From positions 1-22,392 of the forward strand of contig CAJUOO010000055.1 in NCBI GenBank assembly GCA_910588535.1: a stretch of DNA of 22,392 bases, given 5' to 3'. Both the position numbers and the translations under genes were made by a program. This document shows, in pieces, positions 15,322 through 22,392 of the stretch (position 1 is its first letter; each line of letters opens with the position of its first letter). The notes under the pieces were generated by a model. It did not search any database, had not been told where the DNA came from, and saw nothing but the letters and a program-made list of their open reading frames with translations. Origin of the DNA: an uncultured Lachnospiraceae bacterium. Its GTDB lineage: Bacteria > Bacillota > Clostridia > Lachnospirales > Lachnospiraceae.

Positions 15322-16650
15322 TTATACAGAATCTCCTCTAGCAGCCAAAACCACCTGTACTGTCTGCTCTGTAGCCTGCTCGCGCCCCGGCACAACCATT
15401 GTCACTGTAATGGTATCTCCTGCCTGATGCTCTGCAAGAATAGCTGTCAGATCCTCCATCCCTGTAATTGCTCTTCCGTCAACTGCTGTGATAATACTTC
15501 CTGCCTGTATCTGATACTTCTCTGCCGGGGAATTTTCCACCACACCTGAAACATATACTCCTGCTGGCATCTGGAACATTCTCTGAAGCTGCTCTGTCAC
15601 ATCCTCGCCATAGATGCCAAATAACACTCCATCCTGATTCTGTGTTGTATTGTTTCCATTGATAATCGACTCAATAATCGGCTTTGCATTTGTAATAGGA
15701 ATGGCATAGCCCATGCCCTCCACACCACTCGCTGCATACTTAACCGTGTTGATTCCAATTACTTCACCGTTAGAATTAAGCAGAGGGCCTCCACTGTTTC
15801 CATTATTAATCGCCGCATCCGTCTGTATTAATGTCATCGTCTTATCTGTAAGCTTTACCTCGCGGTTCACCGCACTGATCACACCTGTTGTGACAGACTG
15901 TCCATATCCCAGTGCATTTCCTATAGCGATCGCCGCGGAGCCCACACGGACACCTTCAGAATCTCCCAGCGCCGCAATTTTTATCACAGATCGCGTCTGC
16001 TCTGGTATATTTGCAATAGGAATCAGAACGATGGCAATATCTGCATCCACATCACTTCCCAACACAGATCCCTCTACCTCCATACCATCAGAAAATACCA
16101 CTGACACCTTATTGGTATTCTCAATCACATGATTATTGGTCAGAATCATCAGATTCTCGTCACTCTCCCCAATAATAATACCTGTACCGCAGGAATCCTG
16201 CTCCAAGATTCTTCCACTATTGCCACTGTTATAAAAACCGTAGGTAAATATATTTCTCTCCTGCACATATGTGACACAATTTACTGCCACCACAGAAGGC
16301 AGAGCAGCATCCACAATATTCGACACATCTATCACTGTGCTCGTCGCGCTGTTCGGATTGGTCTTACCAATGGATGCAAGCTGATCTGCATCCATCACAT
16401 CGCTCCCTGCTTCTCCTCCCTCCTTTTCAGGCACCATCTGAACAACCTCTGTCCTAACCGGCTGCTTCTCTATCCCTGCGCCTTCCCTTGTATATGTCAA
16501 CAGACCAAATCCAAATACCATGCCAAAGGCAGCGGAACCTGCCGCAAAACGCAGCGCTTTTTTCCAATTTCTCTTTTCCTTTGAAGTATGTTCAGAACTA
16601 AATTGTATCTCCTCTTCCTTATTTTCATAAAAATCTCTATAATCGCTCAT
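15322..16650 (-). CDS. htrA: HtrA/DegP-like membrane-anchored serine protease with PDZ domain
   Basis: This trypsin-like protease would degrade or refold damaged proteins at the outer face of the membrane. The 442-residue product has a cytoplasmic basic/acidic N-terminus, a membrane segment at about 34-53, a linker, then the protease domain with the triad His174 (TNNHVIE), Asp204 (VDADIAIV) and Ser286 (GNSGGP), and one PDZ domain at about 340-436 (AGVYVSGVVENSPAEK, GSIITAVDG). One PDZ and an N-terminal anchor are usual for Firmicutes HtrA. Two cysteines (125 and 154) lie in the exported domain, which is uncommon. The open frame reaches a TTG at 16713 with no ribosome binding site; ATG 16650 has AGAGGG about 8-10 nt upstream and starts MSDYRDFYEN, so I chose it. 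The 87-aa ORF follows 49 nt downstream. Confidence 0.93.
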   Translation of the reverse strand: MSDYRDFYENKEEEIQFSSEHTSKEKRNWKKALRFAAGSAAFGMVFGFGLLTYTREGAGIEKQPVRTEVVQMVPEKEGGEAGSDVMDADQLASIGKTNPNSATSTVIDVSNIVDAALPSVVAVNCVTYVQERNIFTYGFYNSGNSGRILEQDSCGTGIIIGESDENLMILTNNHVIENTNKVSVVFSDGMEVEGSVLGSDVDADIAIVLIPIANIPEQTRSVIKIAALGDSEGVRVGSAAIAIGNALGYGQSVTTGVISAVNREVKLTDKTMTLIQTDAAINNGNSGGPLLNSNGEVIGINTVKYAASGVEGMGYAIPITNAKPIIESIINGNNTTQNQDGVLFGIYGEDVTEQLQRMFQMPAGVYVSGVVENSPAEKYQIQAGSIITAVDGRAITGMEDLTAILAEHQAGDTITVTMVVPGREQATEQTVQVVLAARGDSV

Positions 16651-16722
16651 ATTGGTATCCCTCTCTCTTTCTGAATCTCTACTGTTTCTCAACTTCTGAG
16701 ATAAGAATACCAACCGATTATG

Positions 16723-16746
16723 TCCACTTTTTGATAAAAGTGTGGA
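16723..16746. promoter_or_regulatory. Imperfect inverted repeat upstream of htrA
   Basis: TCCACTTTTT-GAT-AAAAGTGTGGA is an inverted repeat with a one-base bulge, 73 nt upstream of the htrA start. A second CCACTTTTG half-like copy occurs at 16781-16789. No convincing SigA promoter could be fixed in 16651-16900; weak candidates such as TTGATT-N17-TTTTAT on the minus strand overlap this repeat. A stress-regulator site is possible but unproven. Confidence 0.3.
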
Positions 16747-16907
16747 AAATCTGTGAAATCAAATCCTCACACTCCATATACCACTTTTGCAACCTATTTT
16801 CTGTGCATAAGGTTACACAATCAACAGAATAGAAAAAGTAACTTTCCCTGCTTGCCGCACGACTTGTGTACCGTTCTTATAACACATTTCCTTGCACGAG
16901 ACTGCGC

Positions 16908-16932
16908 AAAAAAGGGCTGTCGCCACAGCCCC
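16908..16932 (-). terminator. Rho-independent terminator of rpoD
   Basis: On the minus strand GGGCTGT (16931-16925), loop GGCG, ACAGCCC (16920-16914) and then TTTTTT (16913-16908). It begins 6 nt after the rpoD stop codon. A compact, canonical terminator. Confidence 0.92.
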
Positions 16933-16937
16933 AATTT

Positions 16938-18110
16938 CTATTGCAAAAAGTCTTTTATTTTCTTGCTCCTAACCGGATTTCGCAGCTTTCTAAGAGCCTT
17001 AGCCTCAATCTGGCGAATACGTTCACGGGTGACATTAAATTCCTTGCCAACCTCCTCCAATGTTCTTGGATGCCCGTCCAGCAGACCAAAGCGCAAGACA
17101 ATCACCTGCTTCTCCCTGTCCTTCAGATCCTCAAGCAAGGTATCGATATGCTCCCTCAACATCACAGATTCAATATTCCCCTCCGGCGTCACAGCATTAT
17201 TGTCCGCCACAAAATCGCCCAGATTGGAATCGTCCTCCTCGCCGATCGGCGTCTCCAAAGATGCAGGCTCTCTAGCAATCTGCATAATCTCGATCACCTT
17301 ATCCTCCGACATGCCCAGCGCCTCTGCAAGCTCTGTCGTCGTCGGCTCATAGCCAAGCTCAAGTGTGAGCTTTCTCTGCATCTTCGACATCTTGTTGATC
17401 GTCTCCACCATATGTACTGGCACTCGGATCGTTCTCGCCTGATCGGCAAGAGCCCTCGTCACAGACTGGCGAATCCACCATGTCGCATATGTGCTGAGCT
17501 TGTACCCCTTTTCATAATCAAATTTTTCTACACCCTTAATAAGCCCAAGATTCCCTTCCTGAACCAGATCCAAAAAGCTCATGCCGCGCCCCGTATAACG
17601 CTTTGCAATACTGACCACCAGACGCAGATTTGACTCGATAAGCCTCTCCTTCGCTGTATTATCCCCAGCTGACTTTTTCTTTGCAAGCTCCAGTTCCTCA
17701 TCTGCACTGAGCAGTGGCACTGTTCCAATTTCCTTCAAATACATGCGGACCGGGTCCTCTGTGCCTATTCCCTCCAACAGATCAATTGCGTCCAGATCAA
17801 TGTCCTCTTCCTCATCCTCCAAAAATCCGTCATCGTCCTTATCTAACAAAAGATCCTCATCCACAAGAGCATCTGTATCTATAATACGAAGGACATCAAT
17901 CTTATTATCCTCCAGATATTGATAAATATATTCCAACTGTTCTAAGGAAAGATTCTCATTCTTGAAGAAATCATTGATCTCCTCAACTTCCAAAATTCCC
18001 TTCTTTGAATTTCCCAACTCGACAAGTTTCTTTAATTTCTCAGTAAAGCCATCTCTTTCGTTTTCCACGTACATGTTCCTTTCTATAACCATATCATTCG
18101 GCTTAGGCAC
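16938..18110 (-). CDS. rpoD: Primary RNA polymerase sigma factor (SigA/RpoD)
   Basis: The 390-residue protein has the full primary-sigma layout: a region 1.1-like N-terminus (about 21-75, FTEKLKKLVELG...EINDFF), an acidic linker (DEDLLLDKDDDGFLEDEEEDI), region 1.2 (DPVRMYLKEIG, 119-129), region 2 with NLRLVVSIAKRY and the -10 recognition stretch STYATWWIRQSVTRALADQA (206-225), region 3, and region 4.2 near 350-375 (LEEVGKEFNVTRERIRQIEAKALRKLR) for the -35. The TTGACA/TATAAT promoters seen in this window match such a factor. The frame opens at GTG 18110 with AGGA 6 nt upstream, overlapping the lipid-kinase stop by 8 bp; ATG codons at 18092 and 18074 are alternatives, the latter with AAAGGA very close. 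The usual dnaG neighbour is absent. Confidence 0.95.
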   Translation of the reverse strand: MPKPNDMVIERNMYVENERDGFTEKLKKLVELGNSKKGILEVEEINDFFKNENLSLEQLEYIYQYLEDNKIDVLRIIDTDALVDEDLLLDKDDDGFLEDEEEDIDLDAIDLLEGIGTEDPVRMYLKEIGTVPLLSADEELELAKKKSAGDNTAKERLIESNLRLVVSIAKRYTGRGMSFLDLVQEGNLGLIKGVEKFDYEKGYKLSTYATWWIRQSVTRALADQARTIRVPVHMVETINKMSKMQRKLTLELGYEPTTTELAEALGMSEDKVIEIMQIAREPASLETPIGEEDDSNLGDFVADNNAVTPEGNIESVMLREHIDTLLEDLKDREKQVIVLRFGLLDGHPRTLEEVGKEFNVTRERIRQIEAKALRKLRNPVRSKKIKDFLQ

Positions 18111-18999
18111 TAAAATCCTGCGGACAGAAAATATTCAAAGCCTTTTCTCTGACATTCACCGATATCTCTTTTGGCGCACCCCCATACTCTCCATCTAAAA
18201 CCCAAGGCACCTCCCCCGGTGAATGAATGGTAAGCTGTGATGCCTTAAAGGTATACAATGCCTCCGAAGACATGTCTGCAGAAATAATAGATGTGAGAAT
18301 ATTCTGAAGCTCCGCTGTACCTTTTGGCTTTCTCAGCAAAGTAACCTCAAACACGCCATCATCCATACGCACCGATTTTCCTACCAGCTTCTTAAAGCCG
18401 CCCACCGACGTTGAGTTGCTGATCATGCCGTACAAAAATTCTCCTTCAATTAATTTCCCGTCATGCTCCACTTCCATTATAGCGGGCTTAATTGAGGTAA
18501 GCTTCTTCATCCCTTCTATTATATATGCCTGATACCCCAGTACATTTTTCATCTGCTGGGGCGTTGCATAGGAAACCTCTGTAAAAGCTCCAAATGCAGC
18601 CACGTAATTAAAATACCGCTCATTAAATGAACCTACGTCACACTGAAACTGCCTGCCCTCCGCAATTAATCTCGCAGCGTTCTTCATGTTCTTTGGTATT
18701 TTCAGACTAGAGGCAAAATCATTCGTGGAACCTGCCGGAATATAGCAGAGCGGGACATTAAGCCCCTCCTCCAACAGCCCGGCAACCGTCTCATTCAACG
18801 TGCCATCACCGCCGCTGCACACAATACAGTCATACTGTGCACCTCTCGCCTTCACTGTCTCCTTTGCGTCAAGTACACTCTGGGTAATATGCATAGTCGG
18901 CTCATATCCCGCCCTGACAAAGATATCAAGAATCTCCAGCAGGTTGCTTTTTATCTGTCCTTTTCCCGACTTGGGATTTACAATAAATAGTAATTTCAT
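18103..18999 (-). CDS. Diacylglycerol/lipid kinase of the DgkB/YegS/BmrU family
   Basis: This 298-residue cytosolic kinase would phosphorylate a lipid alcohol, probably diacylglycerol, using ATP; in Gram-positive bacteria DgkB returns the diacylglycerol made during lipoteichoic acid synthesis to the phospholipid pool. Family motifs are clear: NPKSGKG (8-14), GGDGTLNE (63-70) and PAGSTNDFA (88-96), the DAG-kinase catalytic domain, followed by a beta-rich C-terminal domain with DGVFEVTLL and LDGEYGGAP. The substrate cannot be settled from sequence. The start at 18999 has AAAGGAG 11 nt upstream. Its stop overlaps the rpoD start by 8 bp, so the two genes form one unit. Confidence 0.92.
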   Translation of the reverse strand: MKLLFIVNPKSGKGQIKSNLLEILDIFVRAGYEPTMHITQSVLDAKETVKARGAQYDCIVCSGGDGTLNETVAGLLEEGLNVPLCYIPAGSTNDFASSLKIPKNMKNAARLIAEGRQFQCDVGSFNERYFNYVAAFGAFTEVSYATPQQMKNVLGYQAYIIEGMKKLTSIKPAIMEVEHDGKLIEGEFLYGMISNSTSVGGFKKLVGKSVRMDDGVFEVTLLRKPKGTAELQNILTSIISADMSSEALYTFKASQLTIHSPGEVPWVLDGEYGGAPKEISVNVREKALNIFCPQDFSA

Positions 19000-19041
19000 C
19001 CTATTGTATTCTCCTTTCCCCGGTAAGTATACCTCAACAAC

Positions 19042-19070
19042 ATTTTAAAGGATTCTTCGCAAGAAGTCAA
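19042..19070 (-). promoter_or_regulatory. Promoter of the lipid kinase-rpoD unit
   Basis: On the minus strand TTGACT (19070-19065) and TAAAAT (19047-19042) are exactly 17 nt apart, about 43 nt before the kinase start. It lies just after the chemoreceptor gene and is the only good promoter seen for the unit that includes rpoD. Confidence 0.72.
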
Positions 19071-19089
19071 TGGTTGAAACATACAAAAT

Positions 19090-20964
19090 TTATTCTACCA
19101 TCTGTAAAAGCTCACCAGTGATCTCCGCCATATTGGCTGATACCTGCTTTGTATTTTCCGAGATCTGTACATTTTCCTTCACCACATGAGAAATTCTCTC
19201 AATCTGGCTAACTGCATGTGACACAATATCGACATTTTTTCTAACCATGCTGGTTATCTCCTTAACATTTTCACCCGCCATTTCTATCTTCTCAACCACA
19301 ATATCAAATGCATCTGCCGTCTGAGCTGTGATTTCCTTTCCGTTCTCCACCGCCCGTATTGAATTTGTGATAAGATCTGTTGTCTCCCTCGCCGCCTGTG
19401 CGCTTCTCGCAGCCAGTTCTCCCACCTGCGTCGCAACCACAGCAAAGCCCTTACCCATCTCACCTGCCCTTGCTGCCTCAATGGAAGCATTGAGAGACAG
19501 CATGTTGGTCTGCTGCGCGATGGAATTGATCTCCTCAATAATAGTCTCTATCGCTTTTGACATCTCGCTGATCTTTTGCATAGAATCCTTTAAAAGCTCC
19601 ATCTTTCCCTGTGTCTGCTGAATTCTCTCCGCTGCACTGCCTGTGCTCGCCGCAACCTCCACAGAGGTCTCAACGCTGCCGCTTAATTCCTCTGTAAGCT
19701 GCGCCATTACCTGTTTTAAATCTGCAACCGCTCTCTCCTGTTCCCCTGTTCCTTGATATATATTATTAGCATTTTCTAATGTCTCCCCTGAGACAGAATC
19801 CAAATTTGTGCAGGCATTTTTGACATTCTCAAATAAAATGCGATTGTTCTCCATATCTATCTTCTGCTGATCCAGAAGCTTTTCATTCTCCTGCATACTA
19901 TGACAGATACTTTCCACCATCTTATTAATACTGTCCGAGAGCAGGGAAAATTCAGGATTTTCATGCTCATTCACCACAATACTAAAATTGCCTCCTGCAA
20001 TCTTCTTCACCGAATCACTAATCTGGTGAATTCCGCGCACAATCTTGCCGTCCACCAGCCGATTGATCATAAACAAAAGCACCACAAATATAATCAGCAT
20101 ACTAAAAGAAACGACCAAGCTTTGATTTACACGTGCCTCATAATATTCTCCCTCTGGCATAAAAGTCCCGATCACTTGTCCGTTAAATTCCTCTGAGACA
20201 TAAAAGCCATCCACACCATGAATCTTCGCCCTGCCATTTCCAACCAACTTTGATGGAAATCCCGCGTCCGCAGCAGCCATGCCAATCAAGCTGGAATCGG
20301 GATGTGCCAGTATTCTGCCGCTTGCTGCATCGATCGCATAGATATATCCCTTCTTGCCAAAATCGATCTCCTTAAGGACTGTCTCTATCTCCGTGCCCAT
20401 CAACATATCCTCCAAGATCTCTGGCCGCACTCCCACCTGAACAAATCCCTTGGCATCTGTCCTTGTCACGCCTATATACTGCATGACAATTCCCTCCGCC
20501 ACATTCACCTGAGGCTCCTGCGCGATCTCAATAGACGGATCATCCAAAATTGCCATAAATGCACCAGACTGCTCTCCGCTGCTCATATCAAAACCAATAT
20601 AGGCATCTATTGTGCTGCTGACAATAATTCCTTTCTCATCAATAATATGTAATTCATTCACTTTGAGCCTATCTTTGATCTTATTTAACTTCTCTATATT
20701 TCCAAAAATAGTCTTATCCATGGCAAGCATATCTGCAAATGCCCTCGCTTTGGCAAGATTATCTTCGCTGAGATTCTCTGTCAGATTCTCAATATTCTTC
20801 TCATTGTTAATAAGCTTCTGTTTGACATCCTCCAACTTGATCCGGCTGGAAGCTGTGTTATTTCTCTGATTGATCACCGTCTGAAATGCAAAAATCGCTG
20901 TAACTGTAATAATAAATGCTGTCAGCATATAAATAAAAAGACGTCTTGTAAAAATCTTTTTCAT
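19090..20964 (-). CDS. Methyl-accepting chemotaxis protein with Cache-type sensor domain
   Basis: A 624-residue transmembrane chemoreceptor. Membrane segment one is at about 9-30. The extracellular sensor spans about 31-280 and shows two PAS-like Cache features (LHIIDEKGIIVSST near 105 and GYIYAIDAASGRILAHPDSSLIG near 206-228), as in double-Cache receptors. Membrane segment two is at about 283-303, followed by a HAMP domain (304-356, ending INKMVESI), a coiled coil and the signalling hairpin tip (478-515, SIAQQTNMLSLNASIEAARAGE) that binds CheW/CheA. There is no C-terminal CheR-binding pentapeptide. The ligand is unknown; amino acids or carboxylates are usual for Cache domains. I chose ATG 20964 because AAAGGAG lies 7 nt upstream; the longer frame to 21012 adds 16 residues without a site. 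No che or fla genes are adjacent. Confidence 0.93.
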   Translation of the reverse strand: MKKIFTRRLFIYMLTAFIITVTAIFAFQTVINQRNNTASSRIKLEDVKQKLINNEKNIENLTENLSEDNLAKARAFADMLAMDKTIFGNIEKLNKIKDRLKVNELHIIDEKGIIVSSTIDAYIGFDMSSGEQSGAFMAILDDPSIEIAQEPQVNVAEGIVMQYIGVTRTDAKGFVQVGVRPEILEDMLMGTEIETVLKEIDFGKKGYIYAIDAASGRILAHPDSSLIGMAAADAGFPSKLVGNGRAKIHGVDGFYVSEEFNGQVIGTFMPEGEYYEARVNQSLVVSFSMLIIFVVLLFMINRLVDGKIVRGIHQISDSVKKIAGGNFSIVVNEHENPEFSLLSDSINKMVESICHSMQENEKLLDQQKIDMENNRILFENVKNACTNLDSVSGETLENANNIYQGTGEQERAVADLKQVMAQLTEELSGSVETSVEVAASTGSAAERIQQTQGKMELLKDSMQKISEMSKAIETIIEEINSIAQQTNMLSLNASIEAARAGEMGKGFAVVATQVGELAARSAQAARETTDLITNSIRAVENGKEITAQTADAFDIVVEKIEMAGENVKEITSMVRKNVDIVSHAVSQIERISHVVKENVQISENTKQVSANMAEITGELLQMVE

Positions 20965-21094
20965 TATATAGCTCCTTTCGTCTCTGGCAAGTCCCGCCTC
21001 AGACCGCAACAAACTCCTATGCGGCAGTCATCAAGTTTCAGTATTGCATTAAGAATCCCAGTTAATAATTATTTAGTAACTTCCTCCCTTTACC

Positions 21095-21123
21095 ATGATA
21101 CAGCAAATTTCCAAAAATTACAA
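21095..21123 (-). promoter_or_regulatory. Candidate promoter of the chemoreceptor gene
   Basis: On the minus strand TTGTAA (21123-21118) and TATCAT (21100-21095) are 17 nt apart. It would give a leader of about 125 nt, which contains an imperfect hairpin (CCGCA 21004-21008 against TGCGG 21020-21024, with GAC/GTC outside). No sigma-D/FliA-type promoter (TAAA-N15-GCCGATAA) was found. Medium-to-low confidence. Confidence 0.45.
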
Positions 21124-21179
21124 CAATATTTCATTAACCAAAGATTTTTAAATATTATTTTTTATTAGTAATTATGCCT

Positions 21180-21218
21180 AAAAAAAACCACGCCCGCACA
21201 TTGCAATACAGACGCAGT
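21180..21218 (-). terminator. Rho-independent terminator of rhaB, with a G-U-rich stem
   Basis: On the minus strand the RNA from 21218 to 21187 folds into a 13-bp stem with seven G-U pairs around a 6-nt loop, and is followed by T8 (21187-21180). It begins 11 nt after the rhaB stop. On the plus strand the same positions give A-C mismatches, so it can act only on the rhaB transcript. Confidence 0.72.
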
Positions 21219-21228
21219 TCTCTCTATT

Positions 21229-22392
21229 CTATTCTTCTACTCTTTTTATATCAAAGGACTTTGCAATCGCTGTGCGCGCTTCAGGAAGAGTTTTAAATTC
21301 TCCTGCCTTTAACATCTGCGCCATCAGATTGCCAAGTGCTGTGCCCTCAATCGGCCCGGCATAAACTTCTTTTTTGGTACTTTCCTTTGTCAGCTTATTC
21401 AAATATTGGTCCTGACAACCGCCGCCCACGATATGAAGCCTTTTATAAGTTTTTCCTGTAATCTTCTCGATCCCTTCCACCGTCTCGGCGTAGCTCCTAG
21501 CTAGACTGTGATAGATACAAGATAGCTGCTCGGACAGATCCCTTGGAACCTGCTGCCCGGATTTTTCACAGTAGACATTCACTGCATCCAACATGCTTTC
21601 CGGTGCAAGGAAACTTGCATCATTGACATCCACCACAGACGGAAAATCGGCAGCTTTTTTGGCAAGTTCAGCAAGTTCAGGGAAACTATACTGATTATTC
21701 AGCTCTCTCTTTGCACTTTGCAGCATCCACAGCCCCATAATATTCTTTAGATAGCGGAACCGGTATTCATAGCCGCCCTCATTGGTGAAATTCAGGTTCT
21801 TGCTCTCCATAGAACAATCTGGCTCCATGCGCTCAATTCCCATCAAAGACCACGTGCCAGAGCTCAGATAGATAAAATCATCATCATTGGCTGGAACAGC
21901 GAGCACAGCAGATCCTGTGTCATGGGTAGCAGGAAGCACAACCTCAAGGTCAAAACCTACCTCCGCCTTTATTTCATCCTTCAGCCTGCCAACGGAGGTT
22001 TTCGGAAGAACCAACTCCCCAAATATGTCTGTATTTAATCCCAATCTGTCCAAAAGCTCTTTATCCCATGTCTTTGTCTTCGCATGGACTAGCTGCCCTG
22101 TGGTGGCATTGGTGTACTCATTCTTTTTTACTCCAGTCAACAGAAAATTAAAATATTCTGGCACCATAAGGAAAGATCTCGCCTCTGTAAGGTACTCTGG
22201 ATTAGAAAGCTTTATCGCGTAAAGCTGATAGATCGTGTTAAATAATTGCTTTTGTATACCTGTTCTCTCGTACAGCTCCTCCTCCGGCACAAGCTTGTAT
22301 ACCTCTTTATCCACTCCCTCGGTGCGGCTGTCACGGTACGCCACGGTATCACCCAGAACCTTATCTTCCTTATCAAGAAGAACAAAATCCAC
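21229..22392 (-). CDS. rhaB: Rhamnulokinase, C-terminal part (start beyond the right edge)
   Basis: RhaB phosphorylates L-rhamnulose to L-rhamnulose-1-phosphate using ATP in rhamnose breakdown. The window holds the last 387 residues; full-length proteins are about 480, so about 90 residues with the N-terminal phosphate-binding loop lie to the right. The first codon in the window is an in-frame GTG within the GVDFVLLD motif, not a start. FGGY-kinase features are clear: DTVAYRDSRTEG, the catalytic-site region PATHDTGSAVLAVP near 153-166, SSGTWSLMG near 176, and the C-terminal ATP motif HIVGGGCQDQYLNKL near 320. These fit rhamnulokinase better than xylulo- or fuculokinase. A terminator follows directly, so rhaB is the last gene of its unit; other rha genes would be expected outside. 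Confidence 0.92.
   Translation of the reverse strand: MDFVLLDKEDKVLGDTVAYRDSRTEGVDKEVYKLVPEEELYERTGIQKQLFNTIYQLYAIKLSNPEYLTEARSFLMVPEYFNFLLTGVKKNEYTNATTGQLVHAKTKTWDKELLDRLGLNTDIFGELVLPKTSVGRLKDEIKAEVGFDLEVVLPATHDTGSAVLAVPANDDDFIYLSSGTWSLMGIERMEPDCSMESKNLNFTNEGGYEYRFRYLKNIMGLWMLQSAKRELNNQYSFPELAELAKKAADFPSVVDVNDASFLAPESMLDAVNVYCEKSGQQVPRDLSEQLSCIYHSLARSYAETVEGIEKITGKTYKRLHIVGGGCQDQYLNKLTKESTKKEVYAGPIEGTALGNLMAQMLKAGEFKTLPEARTAIAKSFDIKRVEE

Noticed and set aside
15273..15395. N-terminal extension of the 87-aa ORF
   Set aside because: It overlaps the end of htrA in another frame and reads as Arg/Ser-rich noise; the ATG at 15272 has a ribosome binding site.
16651..16713. TTG start 21 codons upstream for htrA
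   Set aside because: No ribosome binding site and a rare start codon; ATG 16650 is better supported.
20965..21094. c-di-GMP (GEMM) riboswitch before the chemoreceptor
   Set aside because: The conserved core sequences of the class I aptamer are not present; only a simple hairpin is seen.
1..22392. CRISPR array, tRNA/rRNA genes, toxin-antitoxin or phage-defence system
   Set aside because: I found no regularly spaced repeats, no tRNA-like cloverleaf and no recognisable defence or toxin motifs on either strand.

Overview
The window looks like a chromosomal segment of a low- to mid-GC Gram-positive anaerobe of the class Clostridia, most likely Lachnospiraceae. The basis is the AGGAGG-type ribosome binding sites, the adjacent glgC/glgD pair, a SigA-type primary sigma factor, a zinc-ribbon membrane protein and the protein sequence style. 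This is inferred from the reading; no search was run. Almost all of it is ordinary housekeeping and metabolism. The parts with real open questions are the left 3 kb and several regulatory sites.

Left edge (1-600). The minus strand carries the 3' part of an AraC-type regulator whose reading frame stops abruptly at a GC-rich block of about 145 bp bounded by an 8-bp inverted repeat. This looks like a recombination or insertion scar. It is followed by AT-rich DNA with a possible promoter.

Plus-strand block (601-5808). Three closely spaced genes encode a membrane-anchored extracellular protein, a secreted protein and an EpsG-like polytopic membrane protein, suggesting a small cell-surface cluster. 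Next come glgC and glgD, overlapping by 7 bp, for ADP-glucose and glycogen synthesis, closed by a strong terminator. A 62-codon DUF6440-type gene follows with a near-consensus promoter and its own terminator.

Minus-strand block (5993-22392). Reading in the direction of transcription (right to left): the C-terminal part of rhamnulokinase with a terminator; a Cache/HAMP chemoreceptor; a DgkB/YegS-like lipid kinase that overlaps rpoD (sigA), which ends in a terminator; an HtrA-like serine protease with a small unrecognised 87-aa ORF; a 799-aa zinc-ribbon membrane protein with its own promoter overlapped by a 36-bp perfect palindrome, and a terminator; and the gltB-gltD operon for NADPH glutamate synthase. 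A clear promoter and a LysR-type T-N11-A dyad centred near -62 precede gltB.

Functionally the window links carbon storage (glg), ammonium assimilation (glt), rhamnose use (rhaB), envelope quality control (htrA, lipid kinase), taxis (mcp) and core transcription (rpoD). I see no CRISPR array, tRNA, rRNA, prophage or recognisable defence system. The least explained items are the 601-2916 surface cluster, the junction at 165-312, the palindrome at the zinc-ribbon gene promoter and the 87-aa ORF.
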